64,000 bases of DNA from Exobasidium rhododendri (GCA_026210745.1 CP110631.1:434001-498000); one strand, 5' to 3'. Shown: positions 32,601 to 42,877, counted from the first letter of the stretch. The notes: a model not told the origin generated them from the sequence alone. Numbers and translations are program-made.

Positions 32601-34664
32601 TTCACCGGCATCCAAAAAGTCCTCCAGTCGACGAGCAGAGACAAGAGCCTGGATTATTGCTGCTACGATACCCGCCAACATGGCCAGGGGAAAGGAGAGC
32701 AATTGGTAGAGACTCAGTGCTGGGAAGATGACGTCTGCCGTTAGAGGCTTGTCCGTCGTAGCACTGTAGACGATAAAGGTGCTCAAAGAGACAAAGAATG
32801 GAATCGCAGTCCAGAAGAAGTTGAAGAAAGCATTGACTATACCACTCTTTCGGAGTAGGGCCAATTCTTCATCGTTTCGTACTTTGAAGAGCTTGGCAGA
32901 AAAGGCGTCCTCCCAGGCAAACAATTTGATACTCTTGATGTTCGTCAGAATTTCATTCATCAGCCGAGTCCTCTTGTCCTTCACCTTCATTGTTCGTTCC
33001 GAAAGACTGCGCATGTATCGAGCAAGCGCTGTATTAATAGGCACCGAGACGACCATGATCCCGACTCCGATGAAGCTTGGCCATCCCAGTAAATTGTAGA
33101 GAGAGACAAAGGCCAAAGTCATCTGAAAGAGTGCAGACCAGGCAATGTGACCGTACGTACAGAGATCCTGCAGCCGAGTAGCATCAACGCTCATCAAATT
33201 GACGATGTCGCCGGTTGCCCTGCCGCTACGATCTTCGTTGGAAAGGCGTAGACTCTTTTTGAAGATAGCGGTGACCAAGCCAGCTCGCACTCTCATTCCT
33301 GTTGTGAAGCAGCGTTGAAAATAGGCATGTAGACAACTCGTTTGAACGATCGCAATCGCAAAAAGGAGGAAGGAGAAGAAGAATCCATGTAGTGGCGACT
33401 CGGGGTGTTTTGTCTCGTACGTCTGAACGAAACGCAACAAGTAACGCAGAACTTGGGGTTGAGCAAAGGCTAGCGCATCCTGGGCAGCTTTCAGGACAGC
33501 AGCAAAGAGAAAGGGACCTCCGTAAGCGTGAGCTAAGGTGACCCAAATCCGTGCCTTTCCGCCCTTCTTCCGAGTCTGATCATAGTACTTTTCGAATCGA
33601 TTCCCGAGATTCTCAGCATCTTCTCCTGGTGGCAATGTCCACATATCTTCCTGTGTGAGGAACTTCTTCGATCCAAGCGACATAAGTGGTTGCAGCCAAT
33701 GAAACGTGAGGCGGGAAAAGATGTTGGCAAAATTTTCGGGGCATTCCTTCTCCTCTACCTCGACGTGATCATGGAGGCGCTCTGTCTCGCTACCTTCGCT
33801 GATGTGGCTGAAACCACTAGTTCGAGGATTCTGACTTGCGGCCTCATGGGCGAATCCGTTTGCCCCGCTTGTCTTCTTCTCTACAGGTCTCGCCCCTCCT
33901 ACCTCCACTCCTACGCATTCCAACGAGAATATGATGACAACGAAGCTAAGTCGAGCTGCCTGCAAGACAAAGAAAGGGATGTTGTCTTTGATTGGCGGTG
34001 AAGGGTAGGTAGCCAGTGTTCGAATTCGAATGAAGCTGGCAAATATGTGGAAGAGCCAGAAGAAGAGCAGAACCGAAGACGACCGTCTAGTCCGGGTATG
34101 ATTCAAGTGCTGAAGGGGAAAGGCTAGGACATAGCTCGCCAGTGAGGCAACAGATCCATAAAAGGTTATCAGTCGGAAAGCATTCTTATTCGTGCTGATG
34201 TTCAGAGCAACTTCAAGAGCAGCACAAGACCCTACAAGCAGCAAAAGCCAGTTCTTGGTCACCAACAGTAGGTGACTGGCCTTCGTTAGCGATTTGACAG
34301 GCTGAGCTGCTAGTACTGAAAGGGTGAAGGAGGCAACAAAGGCGAGAAGAAAGGCTGGTGCTACGGCGAGAGCAGCGTCTTGAAAGCAGGGCGTGAAGTC
34401 AAGATCACGCATAGATGATACGGGACCCCATCCTTCCTTGTTATGGCATAAGGTATCCAGTAGTGAGATTGGTCGACTAGGTTTGAGGAAAGTCGGAATG
34501 CTGACGATGGAGACGTTGAGGGATGCGGTCGACTGAATCGAGGGAGAGAATTCTTCCGCACCGAATGCAAGTTGCTGAGAGGCGTCATAGATGGAGTAGT
34601 CTGATTGTAGTTGCGTATGAGCTCTACGTAGCAGACTCGACGCTCTTACCACCAGCGTCTCCAT
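29676..34664 (-). CDS. MRP/ABCC-type full-length ABC transporter (Ycf1-like)
   Basis: Single exon, 1662 residues, starting at the first ATG (METLVV); the frame opens four codons upstream at TTG. Layout: an N-terminal membrane domain TMD0 (about 90-260), linker, TMD1 beginning after FANIFSRLTFHWLQPL, NBD1, acidic linker, TMD2, NBD2. NBD1 has GRVGDGKSS (about 758), LSGGQKARVALARA (about 845) and LLDDPLAAVD (about 870). NBD2 has GRTGAGKSS (about 1423), FSAGQRQLLCVGRALL (about 1528) and LDEATSSVD (about 1550). TMD0 plus the Val-Gly-type Walker A of NBD1 place it with long MRPs such as Ycf1/MRP1, vacuolar pumps for glutathione conjugates and metals. Substrate and membrane are inferred. An intronless gene of this size stands out here. 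Confidence 0.93.
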   Translation of the reverse strand: METLVVRASSLLRRAHTQLQSDYSIYDASQQLAFGAEEFSPSIQSTASLNVSIVSIPTFLKPSRPISLLDTLCHNKEGWGPVSSMRDLDFTPCFQDAALAVAPAFLLAFVASFTLSVLAAQPVKSLTKASHLLLVTKNWLLLLVGSCAALEVALNISTNKNAFRLITFYGSVASLASYVLAFPLQHLNHTRTRRSSSVLLFFWLFHIFASFIRIRTLATYPSPPIKDNIPFFVLQAARLSFVVIIFSLECVGVEVGGARPVEKKTSGANGFAHEAASQNPRTSGFSHISEGSETERLHDHVEVEEKECPENFANIFSRLTFHWLQPLMSLGSKKFLTQEDMWTLPPGEDAENLGNRFEKYYDQTRKKGGKARIWVTLAHAYGGPFLFAAVLKAAQDALAFAQPQVLRYLLRFVQTYETKHPESPLHGFFFSFLLFAIAIVQTSCLHAYFQRCFTTGMRVRAGLVTAIFKKSLRLSNEDRSGRATGDIVNLMSVDATRLQDLCTYGHIAWSALFQMTLAFVSLYNLLGWPSFIGVGIMVVSVPINTALARYMRSLSERTMKVKDKRTRLMNEILTNIKSIKLFAWEDAFSAKLFKVRNDEELALLRKSGIVNAFFNFFWTAIPFFVSLSTFIVYSATTDKPLTADVIFPALSLYQLLSFPLAMLAGIVAAIIQALVSARRLEDFLDAGELDENARKMILPANPLDPLLPDSPADEAQSDAEATVTLKNAEFKWSRSQPVPTLADIDLTVKKGELLAVLGRVGDGKSSLLSAILGEMYRSDGQCIVRGRTAYFTQGGWCMGVSVRDNILFGLRYEEDFYQRVIHACALEPDLAILPDGDMTEVGEKGVSLSGGQKARVALARACYARADVYLLDDPLAAVDAHVGAHIFKYVIGPEGMLKTKTRILTTNMVSFLPEADQIVSLRRGIILKERGTYQQVMEARGDIFNLINGLGKQSERSGGGGGGGEEAEEGESPLSYLEKQENEETHEVVDYDKEFSHVQGEEGLQETKLHRRLSTASMRRPKPLSKAQIKKETLRQLRDTTQQKEKSEQGSVSSEVYKQYASSSSAIGFSLYILAQVMTQVLQVSRDIVLKQWGTHNSQTGGSPADTRFYLTLYGILGVAASVAICIAPFILYTWLAIRSAKRFHDGMFKSVLRAPLQWFETIPTGRLLNLFSRDVNVIDETLPRVLNGFFRTMVVVVGVLVVVSVSVPPFLLAIVPLWFIYRAVLRYYLATSRELKRLDAVSKSPIFTWFQESLGGLSTIRAFNQQTRFVATSEARVDRNQMCYFPATTCNRWLAVRIEFIGSIVILAAATLAVTLVTKGGKMDAGLLGLMMSQALSTTSTLNWVVRSASEVEQNIVSVERVLSYSETEPEAPYEVDEKPPTGWPRQGKIEFANYSTRYRKDLGMVLKNIDLTINHGERVAVVGRTGAGKSSLTLALFRIIEAAEGTILIDDYDSKKLGLKDLRSNIAIIPQDPQLWEGTLRDNMDPTGTYSDEELWHSLDQARLKDHIKSLDGGLDALLTEGASNFSAGQRQLLCVGRALLRGSKILVLDEATSSVDLVSDSEIQSAIQASCNDKTLITIAHRLQTIIGYDKVAVFDQGRLAEYDTPLALYEKGAELSKSSKGGDEAQDVQNGTGALFYSMCDKSSITREDIVKAREGSS

Positions 34665-35609
34665 CCTCAAGGTCAAGGAAGAATGGGAAAGGACGAGCAG
34701 GGTGTGCCAAGGTGATCGATCATTAATGCCCGATCTCCTATACGGAATTGCTTGCTAACGCAAGCTTTTTGTGCGCCCACGTGACGTTGTATCGAACAAT
34801 CATTCGGAGACTCTATCGCCGAGATCGGCGAACTGTCGGAGTCATTAGCGAATAGAAGCACGAAACGCTCGCGAGATTGGAGCATGGTCTTGATTTCAGA
34901 GGTCTTCGAAGTGTTGGAAAGAGTGTGTTCAGATTGGTACTTTTAACCTTCCCCCACTCCCTCTCCCTCTACCAACTAGCACGCCATATCCTGGCAATTT
35001 TTCACAGAACGTACACCCACCAAAGTTGAGGAAGTCTAATCTCGAAATTCGTCCTAGTCGCTCGCGCTAGCTTTCTACGTGTTCTCTCTTTGGCTGTTAT
35101 CAGCCTGGTCGTCCAGAGTGGATGGAGGAAGCAGAGAACGACCGACCCGTATTCACTGCTGTACCGACTCTGATGCGTGACATGAGACTCACATGGCTGC
35201 TCATCATGGTCTAGGACCCTGTCTGACACCACGCACGAATCGCATTCTAATGCATAGAATGCTTGGTCCGCTTTCATGACGTATCCTGGGATCTGGGGAA
35301 CATCCGCGGCTTTTAAGGAATCAGCTCTTCCGGGACGCGGTTTTCCCTTTTCTCTTTGGGGCTACTACTTGTTGTAAGAACTTGTGACAATATGTCCGGT
35401 GTGCGACCGAGACGCGCAAAGAAATACAAATGTTTGACCAACTTATCTCGACGATGGCAGGGCCTCCGCACAACTAAGAGAGATCCGCCACCCGCTGTCT
35501 TCACCCAACGAGCTCGTCCCATCCCGTCACTTCGCTGCAAGCTTGGCGTCGAAGGACAGTGTACCACCCTGCTGAGCAAAGAGAAAGCTACTTTTACTAT
35601 CGGACCACC
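34665..35609. other. Divergent promoter region, 0.95 kb
   Basis: Separates the ABC transporter and the Sec14-like gene, which start in opposite directions. Frames present are short and unsupported. A plus-strand ATG at about 35392 opens a frame in a different phase that overlaps the Sec14 start; it could be an upstream open reading frame in the leader. Confidence 0.4.
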
Positions 35610-37950
35610 ATGTCTTTTGTCAACCGTCAAACGTCTCGTGTCTCTACAGTGGAGTCCAGCACGGCTCCCTCAGAGAGGAAAGGCAGTCGGCCTTCTCTTC
35701 TTACGAAAGGTCTCGACAGCTTCAGAGGATCCCGGGGAGGGAACCATGCGAGGAATCAGTCTTCTTCAGCAGCAAGTAGTGGCGGCGGCGATGTGGTAGG
35801 AGAGAAGGCGGGACACCAAGATCTACGTGGATTCACTGGTGTCTTTCCCATTCCAGACAAGAGTAGTCAAGTCGGTCATTTCCCTGAACTGAAAGAGGAG
35901 GAAGAGGAAAAGTATGATCAAGTGCTGGAGTACTTTCGGAACCAGAAGGACTTCCCGGTCAGCTTGCATGCAGCTAATACTGAACGTAAACCGGCGTCGG
36001 AATGGGAGAAGCTTCGTCTGCTGAGCAGAGAGAGCATGCTCAGATACTTGAGGGCTTCCAAGTGGGACGTCACGATAGCTAAGAAGAGACTGACCGATAC
36101 GATTGCTTGGTCGAGAGAGTTTGGAATTGATGGCTTAGAAGCGGACGAGATGGCTAAAGAAGCACAGAGTGGAAAGGAGACTGTACTCGGCTACGACAAT
36201 CTATCTAGGCCCCTGCACTACATGCATCCTCATCGGAACAATACCAAAGTGAGTGTGACGTTGCAGGCGGAGAATCTGCTGCACTGCCCTATCCAGTTGC
36301 TCAGCTAAAAAAATTGTCATTTCAGGAAACGCCGAGGCAGATGCAGTACGCCGTCTGGATCCTGGAGAGGTGCATTGATTTGATGCCGCCAGGCACAGAG
36401 CAGCTAGCCTTGCTCATCAATTTCGATCACAAAAGCCGGAACCCTACAAGTATCGCCAATGCAAAGCTGATGTTGTACATCCTGCAGAATCACTACGTCG
36501 AAAGACTAGGGATTGCACTCTGCATTAATGGTGAGTATCAGCCACCTGCTCGGATCTTTGCCTTCAGTAATGCTGACTTGGACATCTTTCTTCTGCAGTA
36601 CCTTGGGTTTTCAAGCTCTTCTGGAATGCGATCCAGCCCTTCATCGATCCCGTCACCAAGAGCAAGTGCAAGTTCGACTCGGCCATCAAGACGGAAGTAC
36701 CGCTCAATCAATTAAGCTCGGAATTTGGTGGAGAGTTGGACGCAACGTACAATCATGAATTGTACTGGCCAGATCTTGTCGAGCTGAGTGCTGAAAGGAG
36801 GAGAGAGATGATCCGAAGATTCCGAGACGATTGCAACTCAGAGATTGGAGCATCAGAGTGGGTCATCAGGGGTGGTGACGATCCGACTTCACCTTTCAAC
36901 GCTAAAGATCGAGCGACGCCAAGTGAGTTGACAACCACCTCGAAGTCATCGGAAGCGGTTCCGCCTAGCAAGGCTCCGCTTAGCGAGCTCCAAGAGACCA
37001 AGAGTGGAAGAGGGACCGCCATTGATGCTAGCAACAATCGGATGGACAACTCTGCCTCAAACTTCACAACGATACACTCTGACGAGCCATCTACACCACT
37101 CGAAAGATACAAGACTCCATCCGAGATATTCAATTCAAGACCCTTGGACCGAACATTCAGTACCGCCAGCGTGAGTGCGGTCTCAGCAGCAGGAAGGTCA
37201 TCGGGCAGTGGATTCCGATCGAACGAAGAAAGAAGTGCGTCTGCTTCTGGAAAGGAACATGCCCGCAGCGGGTCAGTGACAAAGAGTTTCAAGGACCTCA
37301 ACCATAAAATTCACGATTCCCTCATTCGACCTTTTCAAAATTCCCCCAATTCAAGTCCACGCAGCTCTAGAGACCTTTCAAAGAGGACTGGGCATGAGGA
37401 CGCCAAGACAAAGAGATCGTCGTCATCGGCGCTTCCCAATGCAAAGCACGAAAAGGAGAAAGCGGCTGACATTGATCGAAAGGAGAACGTCGAGAATGGG
37501 CAAGATCGTAGTGCCAGTGCCACCGCTTCGACAACAGAGGCAGCTAAAGTGGCAGCTACAGGAGGCCTGGGAGGTGTAGTAGGAGCATTGGCGACTTCTG
37601 GCTCAGTGGAGAAGATACCTTCGAATAATACAAAAGCGGCGATGACGACGACTACCACCACGACATGCATCATCAACATGTTCTTCTTTGCCGCAGCCAA
37701 GGAAGCGGCGGGCGTCGGCTCGATAAAGATAACCCTCCCTAGCTCGTCATTCCCTCTATCTGAATTAGGTGACCATCTTGTTCAAAACGTTTCGCAAAAC
37801 AGTAAAGGTGATTCGACGGCACTTAAAAAGGTCTTGAAACAGTCAAAGTGGAGCGTCAATGAAGACATGGTCGACGAAGAGGACATTCACAGCATCTTTC
37901 TCAAGGGCGGAGAAGACGTGGCCATCATTCCTCCTGTTTCTGGTGGCTAA
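35610..37950 (+). CDS. Sec14-like (CRAL-TRIO) protein fused in frame to a MoaD/MOCS2A domain
   Basis: Three exons, 35610-36248, 36326-36530 and 36599-37950 (introns 77 and 68 nt), 731 residues. I start at the ATG in accaccATGTC; the frame extends upstream to a GTG. Residues about 100-165 are the CRAL-TRIO N domain (SMLRYLRASKWDVTIAKKRL), and about 190-400 the Sec14 lipid-binding lobe (LLINFDHKSRNP, LQNHYVERLGIALCIN, PWVFKLFWNAIQPFIDPVTKSK, LSSEFGGELD). Such proteins move phosphatidylinositol or other lipids between membranes. A Ser/Thr-rich disordered region follows (about 400-625). Residues 630-731 then form a complete MoaD-like domain ending in the carboxyl-terminal Gly-Gly. No stop separates the two parts. 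Whether one polypeptide or two are made is open; see the nested entry. Confidence 0.85.
37642..37950 (+). CDS. MOCS2A: Molybdopterin synthase small subunit (MoaD/MOCS2A-like), nested in the Sec14 frame
   Basis: From the internal ATG at 37642 the same frame codes 102 residues that alone look like a full MoaD/MOCS2A protein. It has a first beta strand INMFFFAAAKEAAG, the KITLPSSSFPLSELGDHL segment, WSVNEDMVDE (compare the AVNQxxV strand of MoaD) and the diagnostic LKGGEDVAIIPPVSGG at the very C-terminus. The terminal Gly-Gly is thiocarboxylated and donates sulfur in molybdopterin synthesis. About 100 residues is the usual length. The upstream stretch MTTTTTTT is low complexity. This could be an independent gene with its promoter inside the Sec14 coding region, an internal start on the same mRNA, or the tail of a true fusion. 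Confidence 0.8.
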   Translation: MTTTTTTTCIINMFFFAAAKEAAGVGSIKITLPSSSFPLSELGDHLVQNVSQNSKGDSTALKKVLKQSKWSVNEDMVDEEDIHSIFLKGGEDVAIIPPVSGG

Positions 37951-38176
37951 AGTCTTTGACTCAACACACACTGTATACCGCAGGGCACATTCCTCGTTCA
38001 ATTATTCACCTCAAAACCCACCTTTCCTCCTTTCTTCTCCTCTCCTCTCCTCCCCTCTCTCTCCCCTGACGAAATTGAAAATAAGATCTGGCTGTGCTAT
38101 TAAGACCATCCGTGTCACACTAATGTCATGAATCAAATATAAATACACCTTTGCAACGTTCTTCCTCTCAATCTCT

Positions 38177-39769
38177 TCAATCCGTGAGAGTAGTGGGTAT
38201 AGGTGTGAAACGAGGTAGAGCGCCAGTCCAGTACGCTACTCGCTTTCCAGTGGAATCAATTCCGTAGTCGTAGCCTAGATGTGGATACTTTTGCACCAAC
38301 TCAAAGACATCTTCATCTTCAAACGCCGACAGATCTGGTTCACCTTGACAGGCAGAGGCGTTGGAGTGAAAGTCGAGGATGCTCTCATTGCGATCCCATC
38401 CGAGCGATCGCGGTGCCACAATGCGTATATCTACTGGAGAGAAAGAGGAGTGCGAGTAGCGATGCGCTCCGTCACTGTAATGAACGTTGCTGTTCGACAC
38501 ATCTGCCCTTGCCTCTTGTGAATAACGAAGGAGGAGATTCTTGAATTGTTCGAGCAATTGCCAGTACGCCAGCCTACTCCCACAACGAGACTCTTCCTGC
38601 CTCTCCGCCCACTCTAGCCCTTCTTCACTCGTTAAAGGCACGTCGGCCGGAAAGTCCAGGGTGGCCAATTGACCGAGCTGACCAGTGGAGAATTGATCGA
38701 AAGGTGCACCAAATCCCCCCGTCGAAGGCAGTACTTCAGCAGCAGCAGCAACAACAGCAGCATCACTACCCGCGACACTGGCCCCGGCATTTCGCCTTTC
38801 TTGATCATCTTGCCATGGCGTTAAATGTTCGGGCATGTCTAGATCTCCCAGGTCCATCATTTCCAGACAAATGGTCCGCAGGGACGTATACTGTTCTACG
38901 CACTCTCGAAGAAGCAGAAGGAGAGGCTGAACAGAAGTCGAAATACTTCTATCAAACATTTCTTGGGCACTACTGCCATTACTACTCGAAGTAGTCCCCA
39001 AATTCATAGAGGGTAATTGTATGGCGTAGGAGGAGATTCGGGACAAGCGAAGACATTGCAAAGACTTGTACAGTGTTGAACCGAATCGCTCACTCAAGGT
39101 TGGCGGCACCCATTGAATCAAGTGTAGGTGAGTAAGATTCGGTGCCTCTAAAGAACCTACACCAAGATTCGGAAAGCTGAAGCTCAGGCTACTTATCGTG
39201 ACCCGCTTCAGTGATGGTAAGACTTCTTGTGGAGTGTTGGCATGTCTAATAAACTCTTGCAAAGCTTCACCGCCTGGTCTAGTCGCTATGAAGGTTGTCT
39301 CGAGACGGGAACAAAGGTGGAATATGGTCCGCAAAGATTCTACCCAGGCAAGCTTGTCGGCCATTCGATCGGAAGCGCCATGGAGTAGACCGTCGTTTGG
39401 GAGATGAAGATGACGTATAAGCTGGCCAAGCGACTTCCTGCGGCGTAGCGTAGATGCCAAGAGATTTGTAGAGATGATGCGATGCAGATTGATGGCAAAG
39501 TAAAGGAGGGGAGTCGCTAGCCGGTTGCCCTTCTTGCAAGTGAGCGCAAACGCACAAAGAGCGGGAGAAGCAGGAGGATGCGGCCAGGGAGGTCGACTGG
39601 CTGAAGTCCAGGAATTGGTTAGAGCAGTGTACGAACTTGACGAAGGGTGTCGAGGTGGGTAACTCGAAGTCAAGGGAGGTGGAAGCAAGAATCTTAAGAT
39701 CAGCGCTATTAGTTCATCCGGCAGCTGTAGGAGTCGAGATGGGGACGAAGCTTCCCGCCCCTCCATCAT
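38177..39769 (-). CDS. F-box-like protein
   Basis: Uninterrupted frame; from the tandem ATG codons at 39769 (MMEGREASS) the product is about 530 residues. An alternative ATG at 39994 would add 75 mostly Pro/Leu-rich residues that look like leader sequence, so I prefer the shorter form. Near the start lies SRLLQLPDELIALILRFLLPP, an F-box-like motif that would bind Skp1 in an SCF ubiquitin ligase. It is followed by CAFALTCKKGNRLATPLLY and weak leucine-rich segments (SLGQLIRHLHL, LKRVTISSLSFSFPNLG, LTHLHLIQW) of the sort seen in fungal F-box/LRR proteins. Substrate unknown. It lies downstream of secreted-protein gene A on the same strand. Confidence 0.65.
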   Translation of the reverse strand: MMEGREASSPSRLLQLPDELIALILRFLLPPPLTSSYPPRHPSSSSYTALTNSWTSASRPPWPHPPASPALCAFALTCKKGNRLATPLLYFAINLHRIISTNLLASTLRRRKSLGQLIRHLHLPNDGLLHGASDRMADKLAWVESLRTIFHLCSRLETTFIATRPGGEALQEFIRHANTPQEVLPSLKRVTISSLSFSFPNLGVGSLEAPNLTHLHLIQWVPPTLSERFGSTLYKSLQCLRLSRISSYAIQLPSMNLGTTSSSNGSSAQEMFDRSISTSVQPLLLLLRECVEQYTSLRTICLEMMDLGDLDMPEHLTPWQDDQERRNAGASVAGSDAAVVAAAAEVLPSTGGFGAPFDQFSTGQLGQLATLDFPADVPLTSEEGLEWAERQEESRCGSRLAYWQLLEQFKNLLLRYSQEARADVSNSNVHYSDGAHRYSHSSFSPVDIRIVAPRSLGWDRNESILDFHSNASACQGEPDLSAFEDEDVFELVQKYPHLGYDYGIDSTGKRVAYWTGALPRFTPIPTTLTD

Positions 39770-40085
39770 TGCATCGCTCGAGGAAGCGAAAGGACGACCC
39801 TCTTGCCCACGTCTCTGGAGGAGGGGAGACGGTTCGAAAGGCAAGAGAGGCAGAGAAGGGGGGAAGAGAAGTGGGCGGAAAATGTTTGGAGTCGCGAGAC
39901 CCTCTCTTTGAAAGGCAGGGGAGGTCTGGACAACTCTAAATGGTGAAAACACGGCTTTAGCAATTTTTTTAATCACCGCGCAGAATGACCTCATGACATT
40001 GGTTCTCACTACAACTGCTACGTCGCAATGTGCAATGCAGTGGCCGTCAAAGCTCTCCCTTTCGTACAGATATAGCTCCACCGCA

Positions 40086-41138
40086 TCAGCACCACTGGAC
40101 GTAGAGAGTGTCTTTCTTGAGCTTTGTCGTTCTCAACGAGTCCTTGAAGCCTCGCGTCTGACCGAGGTAGCCAGTCTTTTCCCCTGTCTCCGTCTGTGAC
40201 TTCCACCAGACATAGCTGTAGAGCGGCCGAGTAGCTTCAGTAAGGGGGGGACAATACTTTCATGCCCTGTGCATCTCTCACCTGATAGGAGCAATTTTAA
40301 GCCGCTACAAGATCGCATGAAGAGGCGGGTCAGCTTCGACGTGCGTCAGTCCCCTTCTCTGTCCCTCTCCGACTCGACTCACGGACTGCTTGGTCTCTTC
40401 ATCAGGATCCGTGTCGACCCAGGCTCCTGGACGGGGGTTTTGACAGTAAAGGAAGTAGTCAGCTCTTGCCCCCTCCTACTGCCAAGACGACTCGCCGACA
40501 CTCACGACTCTCCTCGGCGCTGAAGTCAATTCGGACACTCATCAAGCCAATGCGCTTGTTCATTTCTGGTTGATCAGTCAGCATCAATCGACCACGGAAG
40601 GTATCGGTGGCGGTGAAGTTTGTCTTGCTGTATTTGGTAATTTTAGACAAATCGATGAGGAATCTTTATCTTTTAGAGCGCCACGATTGACTCTATCTCC
40701 CACTCACACATAGTAATCCGTATTGTCAATCTTTGCGTCGCGGAAGACATGGCCTTCTAGCTGATGCGTACTTTCCTCGTTGTAAGGGATGTATTGATTC
40801 TTGTAGCGGAAGTCACCGGCAGTACATCTGCTCTGTAGCGGCGTGGGTGTGCAGAGAGAAGTCAGCTCGAATGGACCGTTCAGGGCTTTTACTTCTTTGT
40901 GGTCGGAACTCACGACATCAGTGACCACAGTGATATTAAGCGGGGCCTTCTTGTTGGTCCACTTGAACAGGACCTTAGGATCCGGGTAGGTCATTGGGTA
41001 GTCATTGGGTGCCCAGATTGAATCGTTGGAGAGTCCTGGCAAGTTGTTGCCAAAATTGCCATCGCGAGTTCTCAAGCTGGCAGCAAAGGCGGTGGGGACT
41101 GCGAGGACCCACAGGGCGAGGAGACTAGGGGCATGCAT
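40086..41138 (-). CDS. Secreted protein family, member A
   Basis: Six exons on the minus strand: 41138-40914, 40832-40708, 40627-40506, 40426-40383, 40304-40282, 40215-40086; introns 81, 80, 79, 78 and 66 nt; 222 residues. A clear signal peptide (MHAPSLLALWVLAVPTAFAA) and no membrane span or anchor. After intron 1 the protein reads SRCTAGDFRYKN, then FRGRLMLTD, AWVDTDPDEETKQS, the 8-residue join RLKIAPIS and a C-terminus ending TLYVQWC. The same landmarks and the same splice positions occur in members B and C. Intron 1 is a multiple of three without stops, so a gene finder could retain it; the paralogues show it is spliced. Function unknown; a secreted effector or wall protein is a guess. Confidence 0.8.
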
Positions 41139-41797
41139 GGTCGATGGAGAGGAAGAAGAGGAGGGGGAGCGGTGATGGACAGAAGACAGCGAGTATGTGT
41201 GGGTGTGTGTAGATGGAGATGAAGAGATGTGTGAGATATGTGAAAGACCAAGTATCATGGACCGGAAAGTGACGCTACGATTCGGCCGCTCTTGCGAAAC
41301 ATGTAATGTCCGAACATCGACGGCCATCATATTCAGCCACTGGCGGCATCTGCAATCGGAAGTCGAAAAGAGCGGAATGAAGCTGTCTCTGACACGGTGC
41401 TGGTGGCTTCGAGGCGTCAATCAGCGCGTCGGGGAACGGAGGCACGAAGCTGGGCGAAACGGTGAATGAAGGGTGTCTTCGAAATGCGCAAAGACAGCGG
41501 CCCCTAGGATGCGCGACTGAGCTGAGGGAGAGTGGCTAAGTCCTAGGAAGACTCGGAAGGAGAACACTTTTCCGCTTAGGGGATGATCCGTTCGCCAAAA
41601 TCATCAATAGGAAAGAGATACAGACACCCAGTGAGACGGTCAAGTGGGAAGGAAATTGTAACGAACATCTTTCCGTCTACTTTTGTGATGAAGGTAGAAT
41701 GAGCAATTGAATTTATTATGATTCAACGGAAAGAGGCTTCACCATCTACATTGTTTGAGCGTAGCAAGCAACACGATCAGCATCCACCAATACTGTA
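41139..41797. other. Intergenic between secreted genes A and B
   Basis: About 660 bases in tandem (minus-strand) orientation: the promoter and leader of A and the 3' end of B. A GT/GA-rich tract (41150-41240) lies just upstream of the A start, i.e. a C/A- and C/T-rich 5' leader on the coding strand, as also seen before C. No gene supported. Confidence 0.5.
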
Positions 41798-42877
41798 TCA
41801 ACACAATTGAACGTAAGCCCAATTGTCATGAACATTTCTGGTGACGAGTGTCGTCTTTTCGAATCCTCGCTTCGTGTAGTCCGTGATCTTTCCTTTGTGC
41901 TGCTTCTCTGAGTCGCCAAAGTAGTAGAAGGACGGCGGGACATTCAAGCTGGACTGTGTGAGCGAAGAAGAGGTAGGTAAAGTGAAAGCACAGGAAGCAG
42001 CTTCAGTATGGGTACATGTATTGACAGGCTAGGATGAGTCGTCTCCCGTTCACGACTCACAGTGAATCCAGTCTCTTCGTCCTTGTCGGAAGTGATCCAC
42101 ATTGCTGTTCAAGAGGCTGAGGTGAGCAAGCGAACTTCTAAGATTCAATCAAAGTGGCTTTCTGGAACTCACCGGCGTACTCTTCGTCGACGATGACCCG
42201 AATGGCAATCACTCCAGTGTACTGAACATTGCTTCCCGGTCGTTCATGGGCAAGGATCTTGCCGTTGAAGCCACAGTCCAGTTCGAATTGACGGTAGCTG
42301 AGGCATAGGGGAGAATTTCAGTTCTGCAAATGTCCTACCAGGACTGAGATCAAACAAGGAGTGGACGCACGCATAATTTTCCACTCCCTCCATCCTTGCG
42401 TGGAAGGTGGTAGCGTTGGGAGCAAGGAGCATGTCGGTACTGTATGTATTGTAAGGATAGGCGACAGGCTCGTATCGGAAGTTGCTTCCCGTGCATCGGC
42501 TCTGTATGAAGGTGACATAGACGTGTGTCAGTGACTGAGGCCAACCGTTCGTCTTCCTCGTATCTTGCACTCACAAGATCAGCTTTGACTTTGAGCTTGC
42601 ACTTGCCCTTCGATGTAGGCACGGCCGGATAGGGTATCTTCTTGTCGAGAGACTCTTCAGCTTTCAGGTATCTCCAGCCTACGTTTTTGGGATCCTTTGT
42701 CATGTCACCAATAGGATACGGTGGCTTCAGATCCGTATCGAGGAGCTGTTGAATCTGTTGATCACTCGGACCTTCGTAGTCCTTCTTGGTGGGGTCAGTC
42801 TTCTCGATTACGGCAGCCGAGACGACTAAGCTTAGAGCAAAGAAGGTTGTCAAGACCGCAAAAGCAGAGGTACGCAT
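41798..42877 (-). CDS. Secreted protein family, member B
   Basis: Five exons: 42877-42575, 42501-42371, 42297-42173, 42104-42061, 41953-41798; introns 73, 73, 68 and 107 nt; 252 residues. Signal peptide MRTSAFAVLTTFFALSLVVSA. Landmarks match A and C: SRCTGSNFRYEP opening exon 2, FELDCGFNGKIL, exon 4 MWITSDKDEETGFT, and an end in NWAYVQLC. Exon 4 is 44 nt as in A and C. The last two exons of A and C (23 + 130 nt) are a single 156-nt exon here, so one intron was lost in B or gained in the others. Four cysteines in the mature part by my count. Function unknown. Confidence 0.8.

Noticed and set aside
39770-40081. N-terminal extension of the F-box gene to a GTG at 40081 or ATG at 39994
   Set aside because: Starts almost inside the stop of secreted gene A, and the added residues are Pro/Leu-rich leader-like; the tandem ATG at 39769 is preferred.
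40459-40505. 43-nt alternative intron or read-through ending in VLAVGGGKS for gene A exon 3
   Set aside because: A 79-nt intron (40505-40427) with a normal branch site restores the AWVDTDPDEETKQS exon shared with genes B and C.
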